64,000 nucleotides of DNA from Orobanche coerulescens (lineage: Eukaryota; Streptophyta; Magnoliopsida; Lamiales; Orobanchaceae), in assembly GCA_033398695.1 (NCBI GenBank), contig CM065814.1:77766358-77830357 (forward strand). Direction: 5' to 3'. Position 1 is the first letter of the stretch. Every line of letters starts with the position of its first letter. This document shows, in pieces, positions 50,101 through 60,730 of the stretch. Made by a program: the position numbers and the translations under genes. Under the pieces are notes generated by a model that saw nothing but the letters and a program-made list of their open reading frames with translations, was not told the origin of the DNA and ran no database searches.

Positions 50101-50455
50101 CGTGTTTCTAACTCCATATCCACTCTGAGTCGAGAATACCTAGTCTGCAGTAGTCATTGTGCACAAATTCTATGGATCGGACAACGCTTAAGGGACTACA
50201 ATATTATTGCCAACGAAGTTCCAATATGGTGTGACAACAATAGTGCTATTGCAATAACCAACAATCCGGTTTTGCACTCAAGGACGAAGCACATTGACGT
50301 TAAGCACCATTTCATTCGAGACCATGTGCTTAACAAAAGGGTTAGAGTTGAAAGAGTCGGCCAGACTACCAAATAGCGCATCTTCACCAAACCATTGCCA
50401 AGAAAGATTCCTAGAGCTTAGCAGAGACCTTGGATTACTAGATTGGGAATCTAGT
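47186..50455 (+). pseudogene. Sire-2 pol (protease, integrase, RT, RNase H)
   Basis: Follows a TAA at 47183-47185 with no gap. It carries protease WFVDSGCSRHMTG, the pre-integrase zinc motif (CDACQKGKQ) and integrase ([26 protein letters not shown]). RT with YVDDIIFG is near 49530 and RNase H ends near 50455. A one-base frameshift lies near 47932. Multiple small indels occur at 49050-49330, 49770-49870 and 49990-50400, many at places where Sire-1 has CAG or CTG. Between these patches the reading frame and protein match Sire-1 closely. Confidence 0.9.
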
Positions 50456-50988
50456 TACAAGCAAGTTGAAGGAAGGACGGACCCTCAGAATCAGCCTAAG
50501 CTGATGCAGGCGAGAAGACGAAGGCCAGACGAAGCAACTTAGCTGTACAGAATACCAGGCGAGAAGTCAAACTCACCTGTTGCAGAGTGGCCAACAGTCA
50601 ACGAAATCAGACCAGCTAAGTTCTCTAAACTGACCTCTAATTTTTAATTAATATCTGCCACATTTATAGATATTATTTTGGCTAAAATGGCATATACATC
50701 TTTATAAGCCAAGTGGCAATTTTAAATACACGCGTCACACGCCTATTTAATTAACCTCTACGGTGGCCAATCAGAATCAACCGTCAAATTTTAAATGGGG
50801 CCACCGATTCAAATTTGAAATTCAAAAGAATATGAAAAGGCGTACCACCGTTTAAATTTATAATCCAAACGTCCTTTCATCTTCTTTATAAGGAAGAAAA
50901 CCTTTCACTTTCCTCTTTACGCGTTCAGAAACCCTAGAATTTACAGAGCAAAATATACACTAAAAATCCTAAAATCCTTTTTGCAGAA
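50456..50988 (+). promoter_or_regulatory. Spacer before third ORF, promoter-like
   Basis: A non-coding spacer. TTTATAAGG at 50885-50893 lies about 100 bases before the ATG at 50989. A pyrimidine-rich leader with AAACCCTAG follows, ending TTTTTGCAGAAATGG. The same parts stand at the same distances in Sire-1. Either an internal promoter or a 3' splice site would allow separate expression of the third ORF. Confidence 0.5.
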
Positions 50989-53900
50989 ATGGCATCTTTT
51001 GAAGGCGTAAACTTGAAGGCGGTGAAGGATCAAGTCATCTTCTCCATGGTCGTCGACTTCGAAGGTTTATTGGAAGCGAATCTAGAGGACTTCGATATGC
51101 TCAACTTAATCCGGGCGATGAAGCTGAACGGAATCTACCCGTTTCTCGACATCAACCCGCAACATTTGTTCAAGGAAGATGTCGTCGAATTTTATCGTAA
51201 TGCCTCTCTGATTCAGCTCGGGATTAACAGCTCAGTCGGCGGAGTTCCTATCACCATAGATCGAGAGAAGATCCGTTCCGTATTCGGGATGAAACATCGC
51301 GGTTTGGCGGTCGAAGCTCTTAAACAATCACCCGACGAAACCTGGAAGACGATCAAGGTCGAAAACATCCCCGAGAAATTGAAGTTTACAGCAAAGAGGA
51401 ATGAGTTGAAGAGGATTTATCGAGTTGCTTTGGACATCACAAACAAGATAGTGATGGGGATGGCAGGCAGCTATGACCAATTGTCATCTTCAAAATTCAT
51501 GGTGTTGGGTGCGTTGATTCAAGAAGAAGAAGTTGATTGGGCGGATTATATTTTCAGACAACTTGTTCGCGAGGTGAAAAAAGTCGAATGGCTTGAGGAT
51601 GAGAAGAAATTCAAAACTAAGTTGGCGTTCGGAACGCATCTTAGTTGGTTGTTGGAGAAAATCGGAGTGGCTAAAGGAAATATTGACCCTTTCCACCCGA
51701 ACAAGAGGCTAGGTCACATGGACCATGACAAGAAGAAGGTTGGAGTCACTGGGAGAGCAGCCCAGTTGTTGAAGGATTTGCCAGACTCAAGCTATTGCCC
51801 AAGATACGATTTATCAGACTCGGACCAACCTGCAGCTGAGATCGGAACTGCAGTTGAGTCCGAGAATGAGTCTGACGATACACGAATTGCCATCCGATTC
51901 AAGAGACGGGGACCAGCCCCAGCAGGACCTTCCAACCTGCAGTCATCACCTGAACCCTCTCCAAAGAGGCCAAGGAAGTTGCAGTTCAGCAAAGGAGAGC
52001 AGCCTGAGCACCATACCAGCCCATCAGTCCAATCACCAGTTCATCCGGACCTGCCTGCACCAGATACCGAAACTCGAATTGTACCCGTTATTACACCTCC
52101 AGTGTACATAACCGAAGAAGAGGAAGCAGGTCTTGTTATCTCTATCCCTGAAGCAGATTACACTTTCAACCTTTTAGAAAATAATACTTTTAATCTCTCT
52201 ATTGAGCAACTTCAGCTTGTCAAACCACAAGCAGAAAAACACTCTTTTGTAAATATTTTTAAAGAGTGGAAAACTCTCAAAACCATGTCTTTTACAAATT
52301 TTCAAACCTTTGTTGAAACTAGTGGTTGGGAATATCCCCAAGCCACTGAGGATGTTCTGACTAATTTTTGCAAAGAGTCAGATTTAGTTTTACTCCTCCA
52401 GGATAACTGGTTCATGTCACACTTTGAGACAAACATGGACCACTTTATCCATTCTATTATGTTAAGTATTTTTAATGGTGATTTTGGAGAGGAGGAAGAG
52501 GAGGAAGTAGAACAGGAGATTAGGATTGAAGAAATTAATGGAGACAATGAAGTTATCAATTTGGTTGAAGAGGATGAAGAAGAAAAAGAATCTGAAGAAA
52601 ATATACCAGTTGAAAAACAAACAGAGGAGATTGAGAAAACAGAAGAAGTTGCTGATGAAGGAGATTAGGAAGAAGGAGAAGAAGTAGAGCAGGAAAAAGA
52701 TGAAGAAGATAAGGAGGATGAAGATGATGAAGGAGAAAAGAAAGAGAAAGATGATGATAAAGATGATGATGATGATGATAATGATGATGGAGGTGAAGGA
52801 GGAGCAGAACAAGAAAAGGAAGAAGAAAAAGAAAAAGATGAGGAAAAACAGAAAGAAAAATCTGGAGAAGAAGAAAAAGAAAAATCTGGAGAAGAAGAAA
52901 GGGAAGAAGGAGAAAGAGAAGGAGCCAAAGAGCCAGAGCCAGAGCAAGAGGCAGCTCATGAAGCTGCGGATAGGGTTGTTGTACCTGCCAGGTACACCAG
53001 CCTAGATGCAGAGCTAGCAGAAGACTCCAGGTCCGGGACCCCGGAGAAAACTCAATCTGACCTACCTGCTGCAGCCAGGAGCCTGCAGTCTAGTGGCTCC
53101 CTTGCTGAAGGATCAGGAGAACACTCCCCATCAGCTCAGTTATCTCCTACCATGACTGAGCTGATCAAGCAAATTGTCAGAGACACAATTGGGGAGCTGC
53201 TGTCAACTCAGGTCACTCCTGACCTTCAGACCATAAATGCCAAGATTGACACCCTACTTCAGCGAGAGATCCCTCAGCCTCCTCCTCCTACAAACAACAG
53301 AATGCCTTTTGGCATGTCTGATTGGATGAGCCGCATGGAACAACAGTTGACAACCCTTATTGATGCTGGCAAAAAGGTGGAAGAGAGGATTCAGGGGGAA
53401 GAGAGAGAAATCAGAAGTAAGAAGAAGCAAGATGTCCCTCAGATTGAAGGACCCTCTAGCCTAAAGAGGAAGGAAGTTGTAGATCGAGATGACCAGGCTG
53501 ACCAGCCTGTAGAAAAAAGAAGAAGGACCAGAAGCGGCTTTGAACCTACTCTTGAATGGGAAGGGTTGGAGCTATGGTATGTTGAGGATTTCTGCCCATT
53601 TGAAGCTCTTGAAATGTGGGGAGCTGCTAGGAAAAGGTTCATCAGAGACTATTATGTCTGGGAACTACTTCAAGATGACAAACTCTCCCCACAGGAGATT
53701 TTCATAAACTGGATGGAAGAAGTTCATCCTAAGCTTTGGGCTGTTCTCAAGAAGCACGCTAAAGATCAAAAAGCTTTTCCCATGATCCCTCCATTTATAG
53801 CTGAAGAAGCACCAATCCGCATGGATGGTGAACTTGATGAGCTACAACTTCAGAAGGAAATCAAGCTAGTGTGCCTTGAGAACAAATTCAGATCTCAGCT

Positions 53901-54033
53901 GGAGCAGGATTTCGCAGCACTCGTGGTGAAAAGGAAATATGGTCTTGCTCCAGTCAAGGTAAGACCTATCGGGGCCAAACCATTCAAGCATGCCAAGCAG
54001 CCTATTAGAAGAGGCAGAGGAAGAGGCAGATGA
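50989..54033 (+). CDS. Sire-2 third ORF, open apart from one TAG; function unknown
   Basis: It starts at ATG 50989 and stays in one frame for 1,014 codons to TGA at 54031-54033, interrupted only by TAG at codon 560 (52666-52668). Residues 1-270 form a conserved globular-looking region that resembles the family sometimes called putative plant transposon protein. A Ser/Pro-rich linker follows, with basic SPKRPRKLQ near residue 325. A second conserved stretch covers about 395-510, and Glu/Asp/Lys-rich low complexity about 500-660. A coiled-coil-like segment lies at about 720-800, then PQPPPPTNNRMPFG, a KRRRTR cluster and a C-terminal conserved region with paired Trp. The end is RRGRGRGR. No signal peptide or membrane helix is visible, so it is unlike a classical envelope protein. 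Nuclear or RNA-binding roles are possible but unproven. Confidence 0.8.
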
Positions 54034-54252
54034 TCTTTTAATTATTTGTCTTACTTGTAATTTTATTTTCTGTACTTAAAACATTCTTGTAAAATTTCAA
54101 TGAAGTCAGAAAATTTTATGAACAGTCTGTTGAATGACAATTTTCCAGTTGTCTCAATATTAGACTGATTTCAGTTTTTGTCTCGCACTTAAGTGCAGAC
54201 TTGGCCATTTGATTTCTTACTTAGTTTTGCCATCATCAAAATAGGGGGAATT
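54034..54252 (+). other. Sire-2 3' untranslated region and polypurine tract
   Basis: Non-coding, ending in AAAATAGGGGGAATT directly before the LTR start TGTTAGG, as in Sire-1. Confidence 0.85.
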
Positions 54253-55661
54253 TGTTAGGAATACTTGTTAGATTTTGATGATGTCATTAATTTAAAATCA
54301 AATGTTTATTAATTGGCAAAATGTAAGGAAGAACCAAATGAGTATCTTCCATAGGCCAAAATACGTTAAGTATAAAACTTGGCAAATTGTAAAGAAGAAC
54401 CAAATGAGTATCTTCTGTAGGCCAAAGTTAGTTAGGCTGAAAATCGGCTAAGTACTAAAGTACAGCCTAGTCCATCGAGAAGTACACCGACTCAATCGAG
54501 TAGCCCTGGTCAACTAAAATTTATCGAGAAGTTTGACCAGACTGCAGCCGAGGTACCTCGTGGAAGTCACCTGATCGGACAAATCACAAACAGTGAATGT
54601 ACCGAGAGGACCTACTGCAGAGATGTAAGCCGCACATCACCCTACTCAACTACAATTTAGTACTCCAAGTCCACGTCGCATGCTTTGAAAAGTCAAATAT
54701 TACGGAAAGCTCACATGCAACGTGAAGAGACAAATTGGAGTGATTCCCGCAAGAGATATGATTTATTTAAATCATCCTGACCCACCGTGAAGACTTTAAT
54801 CCTTTTATATTCAAAAGATTCGGCGCTCACATGCAGAAGTCATCACAACGGTCGGAAGATAAAATAAAATAATGGGAATCCAGCCTTGCAACGTTCAGAA
54901 AAGATTAAACAATGAAGTCTCCCTCCAACGGACGGATTTGTTCAGATTTGCAACGGCTACAAAGAAGAAGCTCAGAGATCGTGACCTATATATATCTGAA
55001 GATTTGAAACTGAGCAACTACCGGTGCGAACATATACTCTAGCAATCAAAGCAAACAAAGCAATCTCAAGCAATCAAATAGCATCGTGAAAAAAGAGCAG
55101 ATCCAAAAAGTTCATATTCAAGGAAGCTCTTAAGTTGGAGAAGACAAACACTCTTGTCTATAAATCTTGAGTACGGGGTACTTCACTGGTTGAAGTAAGA
55201 GGCGTAAGGGCATCCGAGGATCGAGGATCAAGAGGTGCAAGGCGATCAGTGTGTATACAACGGCACGGAATTCTACTGGTTGGAAGCTGTTGTAGTGTGT
55301 TGTGAATCACTGTAATATTTATCACTGGTTGAAAATTATAGTGAATTCATCTCCAACTGGTTTGGAGAAAAGTGGATTAGTAGAGGATTACCCCACCTCT
55401 GAGACCACTATAACTGCCTGTGTTATTTCTTGCTTTTCTTGCATCATACTCTAAGCTACGCATACATTGTTAAGTGTTTCATTAAGATTAATTTATATTC
55501 GTCATCAGCTGACTTCCGCACTTATCCAAAAACAAACGACTCCAAGTCATTTGTTTGACTATCAGCTGAAGAAACTCACTCTTCGGAAAAAGAGTTCAAG
55601 AGTTTCAACAAGTCTATTCACCCCCCCTGTAGACTTGTTCCTGGACGACTTGTGACCTACA
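54253..55661 (+). repeat. Sire-2 3' LTR
   Basis: Starts TGTTAGGAATACTTG and ends GTGACCTACA, followed by the TCCCT duplication. It contains the perfect palindrome CGAGGTACCTCG near 54549, but no promoter-side palindrome cluster. Confidence 0.93.
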
Positions 55662-55666
55662 TCCCT

Positions 55667-57469
55667 CATATCATCATCTTAGCCCGATTTTTGAGAATCA
55701 TAGACCTTGTGGATTGGTGTTCAAGCTTCCGGTGAAGAGTTTCTTCAAGTTTTTCATTGTTCTTCTCTTTATTGAGGTATGTTAACTCTACACCAACCTG
55801 GAGATTATGTTCTTAGTTATATTATGAGCTTCTTACGGAGATTATTGAACTCGTTATATCGTAGTGAATCTAGCACCATGTTTAGGAGGATCATATTGGG
55901 TGAATTAAGGTTTCCGTTGTTATTAGTTGAGCCATGATCTTTAGCAATCATAAGAATGGAGTTTTCTAAGATGAACACACATTGATGATGCTTTCGAAAC
56001 ACTCTTTTGATGATCAACTTCTTACGATTTACCCCCTGTGTAAGATGAATTCAAGAAGTTGAATGTGGAGAGTGTTCAATTATAAACTTGCATTAAAAAG
56101 AATTCTTTGTTAATCTACATATGGATGATTAGAACTAGGTAGTGATATTTCGGACAATCATTTTGATTGTAGAACTTGATAAGAAGAACTACTCGCAAAA
56201 GAACAAGAATCGTAGGGGTGAATTAACATAGAACTAGGTTAAACGTGATTATCTCGCTATGTATCGTTGAGACAACCGAACCGAGCATTTGAATTGATAA
56301 TCTGAATTAAAGTATGGAGTTTAATGGTATGATGAATATACTTAGAATTGTAGACATCGGCATTGTGCCCCATTATGATCTCTTGAATTTGCATGCCATT
56401 TTCCAAACTTAGTGTTCGTCGGGAAGTAGAACCAAGAACCGGCCATTCATTAATGATAACTCGATTATAACTTAGGGCGTTCGGTGCTCGTGTGTTAGTT
56501 TCGAGAGGTTTGTTGAATTCCTTGTTATTCCCTTGTACAAGGTGATCGATCAAGGGGCGGCGACCTTCGGACGCGTTAACATTCGTTGGACTATTTAATT
56601 CTTGCCATCTTTGAGGCAAGTATCGTATTTTGAAATTTTTTCATATTGGTGATTTTGATCATGCATACTGTTTGTTCATGTTGTTTAACATGAGATTATT
56701 TTCGTTGAATTGTCATGATATTTGTTATCGATTACTCGTATGTTCATGTTAATGAACTTAGCGATTTTGCATATATGTATGCATAGATGTGTTTATGTAT
56801 GTTATGTTGATCCAAAGGGATCGAGCGATCTATGCTAAGGGCGCTGGATCAGATGTCCACCTCGTGTTGGTCCGACGGGATCATCTTTGGATCTATGCTG
56901 AGGGCGCTGGATCATGGGACGGGTTTTCCCACCTCGTGTTGGTCCGACGGGATCATCTTGGGATCTATGCTGAGGGCACTGGATCGTTGGAATACCCATG
57001 TTGTGTTGATGGAATCATGTGGATTTACATTGTTGGATTCCGGTAGCGAAAGTCCGTATTGTGTATTTTGTTATACATCGTTGTTGTATATCCGATTTTA
57101 TGTATTATGATACTTGTACTAGCATTGTTTTTCTAACCCCTTCGAGGGTGGACATTGGTTTTGATGTTCAGGTAGCGAAGGAGTGGGGAAGCAACCACAG
57201 TGCCGACATGACGACGAAGGGGCTCAGTGATGTTATTTGTCGTGTTGTTTTGTTATTCTGGTTTGACTTTCAGTACTCGAGTACGCGTGTCGTGTTGATG
57301 ATTTGAGGTGTTGTAATAATTGTATTCATTTGAGTTGTTTGAACCGGTTCCGAAATCTAAATTTTTTGGTACTTTTATATTATTTCAGCATTTCTTAAAT
57401 TAGCCTTGTAAATTTTTATATAAAGGATTTATGGCGCTGTAATTATTCCGAATATCTTGGGGTGTTACA
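55667..57469 (+). repeat. Gyp4 3' LTR, segment 2
   Basis: Continues the Gyp4 LTR after the second TCCCT. It matches 36995-38797 nearly base for base, including the minisatellite (56809-56988). It ends GGGGTGTTACA, followed by GTTTA. Confidence 0.94.
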
Positions 57470-57755
57470 GTTTATAATCCCAGCTAGGAGAACTTAGCCC
57501 ATGAAGGCGTTATTCAACATATTACATGAATTAGTAACCATGATTAGTTGAAAATAGGAGAGAATGATACTAACTCCCTTTAGATAAAGGAGAAAGAAGC
57601 AATAAACTCCAACCACAACATATGGTTCAACACTCTTACATAAACTCTCAAGAACACAAGTGTCTTCTTCACATAAAATGAAAAATTACAATTTATTACA
57701 CTTATAAAATGAAAGATATAAGATGGGAGATGATTATGGAATGGATCAAGGGGTC

Positions 57756-57763
57756 TATTTATA
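57756..57763 (-). promoter_or_regulatory. Likely TATA box of the Athila-like LTR
   Basis: The minus strand reads GGGTATAAATAGACCCC around this position, a strong TATA match. Confidence 0.65.
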
Positions 57764-57913
57764 CCCCTAAGGTCATCTATTAGCTCCAAAACTTCGGCAT
57801 TATCACAGTAAATCGGATCAATAGAAGCCACCCACTCCATATAGGTCCAACAGTGTGACATGTATGATAAGATCACACAATCTGTCAAAAGTTATCGCCA
57901 CAATATTAGGGAG

Positions 57914-58037
57914 TTACGACCGTAACAGACAAAACATATGGCCATAACATTGACATTTACGGCTGTAACTAAGCTACAACTTTTGATCTTTTGTTTGTTG
58001 AGTGTTGTACGACGGAAAAGATATTTGTACGGCCGTA
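57914..58037. repeat. U3 palindrome cluster, Athila-like LTR
   Basis: Perfect palindromes are TATGGCCATA (57937-57946) and TACGGCCGTA (58028-58037). Near-palindromes are TTACGACCGTAA (57914-57925) and TTACGGCTGTAA (57957-57968). They lie 150-280 bases upstream of the TATA box. Confidence 0.8.
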
Positions 58038-58384
58038 AGGAGTTTTCAAACTTCATTTTTAGCCTAGAATTTCTTTTTAGCCCCAAACCTTCTTCGGATG
58101 ATAACTTTTGATATGTAACTCTAATTCTGAATCCGTAAATAATGTCGAACTCATTCTGTGGAGCTCTACAACATGAATATATAAAAACTCAATAAAGAGA
58201 GCCTTTTATAAAAAGGTTATTTCTTGAGTAAATCAATAATTCAGTCTGATTACATCTTCATCCCATAAAAGTAAATTATTTAAAACTAATTAATTAGAAG
58301 CAAAAACAAGTAGACTAGCTCATAATTATGGGTGAAATATATTAATACTACTCATGGATAAGTATATAAAACTGACACTTATCA

Positions 58385-58426
58385 CCGTCCTCACAATTTT
58401 ATAGGTGGTCTACTTTTATAAAATAC
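58385..58426 (-). other. Athila-like polypurine tract region
   Basis: The minus strand reads AAAATTGTGAGGACGG directly before the LTR start. The captured copia fragment lies immediately upstream of this short stretch. Confidence 0.6.
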
Positions 58427-60050
58427 TCTGCAATACTTCTCATCTTCCAAGGACTTTGAACCATTAAAAGTCCAGAGACTTAATCTCACCATAATCATAG
58501 GACTCAACACTTATAATGCACTATAGAGATGGATTTATAATAAGTACGTTCAGTAGAACTTTCATAACTTTGTTTTCCCATTGAACCAAAATTCTGGGAT
58601 TTCCAGTCTTCAAGGTTGGTTATGATTATGCACGTTCTTTCAAGATGTTAATTTTAATCCCATTCCCTCTAGCAGTTAAAAAAATTGATCTATATTCACA
58701 CTTTTTGTGAGTGGATCCGCCAAATTAACACTTGATCTCACATAGTCAATAGATACAACTCTATTTTTGATCAATTAGCTCACGGTTTTATGTCTCCGAC
58801 GAATATATCGATATTATCATTATACATAAGGCTCTGTGCTCTTCCAATTACAGCTTGGGTATCGCAGTAAATCATATAGGCACAGGCTTTTTCCAGCATG
58901 GAATATATTCGAGAAACTTACAAAGCCATTCATCTTCTTCTCTAGCTTTATCTAGAGCTATAAATTCTGATTTCATGATGGATCAGGCTATACAGATTTG
59001 CTTGATTGATTTACAAGACACATCTCCACCCCCAATAGTAAGTACATACACGTTTATACCGTAAGAATATTTCGTGTTTGAAATCCAATTCACATCAGTA
59101 TAACCTTCCAACAGTAGGGGATATTACTGTAAAATAATCCATAACTAAGGGTGTACTTTAAGTGTCTTAAAACCCTAATCAACGCATTCCAGTTCTCTTT
59201 ACTCGGATATGAACCTACTCAACTTGTTCACAACAAATTCTAAATCTCGCCTTGTACAATTCGTAATGTACATCAGGTTTACAATACTCTTGAATATTCA
59301 AGCTGAGCCACTGGATCATTTCTATTCTTACTTGGTGAATACTGGTACCAATGGATGTTTTAACATATGGGATATCAAAAGCATTAAATTTCTTGATCAT
59401 TTTCTCAATGTAACAGGCGTGTGACAAGAAAGTTCCCTATAATGTTCTGCTAATTTTAATTCCAAGAATTAAATCAGCCAAACCTAATTAATTTATGTCG
59501 AAATTTCGAATCAACATCCATTTTCAATTCACTATTACTTCATTGATTATATCCATGATCATCATGTCGTCTATATATAAATATACTATGATAAATGATT
59601 CAGGTGTGCCTTTAATATACATACATTTATCATATTCTTTAATCTTGAAGCCATATGCCAACATAGTTATGTCAGCCTTCATATGCCATTGTTAAGGAGA
59701 TTGTTTTAGCTCATACAATGATTTTAAAAGTTTACACACTTTTTCTCTAACCAGACACGAGGAAACATGCAGATTGTTCCATATAAGTTCTTCTTCTAAT
59801 CCACCATTCAAAAATATAGTTTTCACATCTATTTAATGAATCTCGAGATCGTACAATGCAGCATAGCAATAATCACTTGGTTGGAAGTTATTATTGTTAC
59901 TAGTGAATACGTACCAAAGAAATCATAACCTTCTTTCGGTTTAATGTGATACCTTGTAGTAGTTAAACAGGATGATTTTATATTTTGTGAACCAACGAAT
60001 AACTTTGGTTATTATGTCGGACTTGAGAATTATACCACACTGCATCGTTT
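58427..60050 (-). pseudogene. Captured copia RT/RNase H fragment, outer copy
   Basis: Broken Ty1/copia polymerase on the minus strand. A DVKTIFLNGGLEEE motif is near 59830-59790 and the RT catalytic YLYIDDMM near 59585-59560. A GTFLSHACYIEKMIKK segment follows, then RNase H with SEFIALDKAREE near 58980. The last 1 kb is the same sequence as 21057-22066. Stops are frequent. It ends against the polypurine tract of the Athila-like element, with no copia LTR between. Confidence 0.82.
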
Positions 60051-60407
60051 ACTATGACAAACATAAACTTCCGTAATTACATTATGCTGTTATATATATT
60101 TTTCATACAATAAATTATACATCACCGCCTTTTTCGACGAATAGTTGGGATGAAAATGGAATAATAATAACAATAACTATAATGATAAATATACGTAGAT
60201 ATGGTTAAACTATTATTATAAATATGATACCATATATATATATATGATAACATATGTGATAACATCGAGTAAGAAAATAATAATGGTCGTGATAATAGTG
60301 ATTAAAGAATAAATATTGTGAAATTCTTTTTCTTCTTATTATTATTATTACTATTATTGTCATTTTGCAATAATTATTATTAAAATAAGGTTTAGTTATT
60401 CCTTTAC
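60051..60407. other. AT-rich stretch without recognised features
   Basis: AT-rich sequence with short ATAATA and TAT runs. No frame, motif or element end is recognised. It may be the decayed upstream part of the captured copia fragment. Confidence 0.5.
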
Positions 60408-60433
60408 ACACACGCACACACACAAACACACAC

Positions 60434-60474
<41 letters not shown>
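60408..60474. repeat. Compound microsatellite (AC)n (TA)n
   Basis: An interrupted AC run (60408-60437) is followed by about 18 TA units (60439-60474). Confidence 0.95.
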
Positions 60475-60475
<1 letters not shown>

Positions 60476-60730
60476 CCCTAATCCATACCCTAACTCTAAC
60501 CCTGACCCTACCTGACCCAATTACACCCCAACCCAACATCGCCCCACCCCTCCCCCATATAAACCGACTAAGTCGGCATATATATAACTTACATATAAAA
60601 AAAGAAAAAAAGGGAAAGATACGAGGGACAGAGAGAGTTCAGGGAAGAGAAAGAGAGAAATAGGGGAAAGGAGAGGGAAGAACGGGATCGAGCAAGGAGA
60701 AGAAAAATCTTAGGTAAGACCCTCCTCCCA
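60475..60730 (+). promoter_or_regulatory. Telomere-like stretch and promoter/5' UTR-like stub
   Basis: 60473-60516 holds degenerate CCCTAA-type units (AACCCTAATCC, ACCCTAACTCTAACCCTGACCCTA). A CATATAAACC TATA-like motif (60558-60567) and a GA-rich tract (60600-60705) follow. The tract ends in TTAGGTAAGA, which resembles a 5' splice donor. This could be the promoter and first non-coding exon of a host gene, cut by the LINE. It could equally be simple-sequence DNA. No coding sequence is attached in the window. Confidence 0.25.

Larger units (their letters stand above)
44310..55661 (+). mobile_element. Sire-2: complete Sirevirus-type Ty1/copia element
   Basis: Its LTRs are 44310-45709 and 54253-55661. 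It also has a primer site, gag, pol, third ORF and polypurine tract in the same order as Sire-1. The duplication TCCCT is perfect (44305-44309 and 55662-55666). It inserted into the 3' LTR of Gyp4. The third ORF is open except for one stop, while parts of pol and of the 5' LTR carry dense small indels. Because these are patchy, some may be sequence errors and not true decay. Confidence 0.95.
36352..57469 (+). mobile_element. Gyp4: complete chromodomain Ty3/gypsy element, split by Sire-2
   Basis: The 5' LTR is 36352-38797 and the interior 38798-43666. The 3' LTR is 43667-44309 plus 55667-57469. The perfect duplication GTTTA flanks it (36347-36351 and 57470-57474). Without Sire-2 both LTRs are 2,446 bases. 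The order gag, protease, RT, RNase H, integrase, chromodomain-like tail is that of chromodomain gypsy elements. Many stops and several frameshifts make it dead. It inserted into the Athila-like LTR. Confidence 0.95.
57475..58384 (-). repeat. Athila-like LTR, segment 3 (5' end and promoter)
   Basis: The minus strand begins TGATAAGTGTCAG at 58384, a start typical of Athila/Tat LTRs, and runs down to the Gyp4 insertion. A TATAAATA box is at 57763-57756 (minus strand) and a palindrome cluster lies upstream of it. Together with 24384-24699 and 35960-36351 the LTR is about 1.6 kb. The two minus-strand frames here are not recognised as genes. Confidence 0.75.

Noticed and set aside
50989..54033. Classical envelope glycoprotein for the Sirevirus third ORF
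   Set aside because: No signal peptide, hydrophobic membrane segment or cleavage-like site is visible; the protein is acidic and basic by blocks.
57580..58086. Minus-strand frames of 64 and 102 codons as small genes
   Set aside because: They cover the promoter region of the Athila-like LTR and show no known domain.
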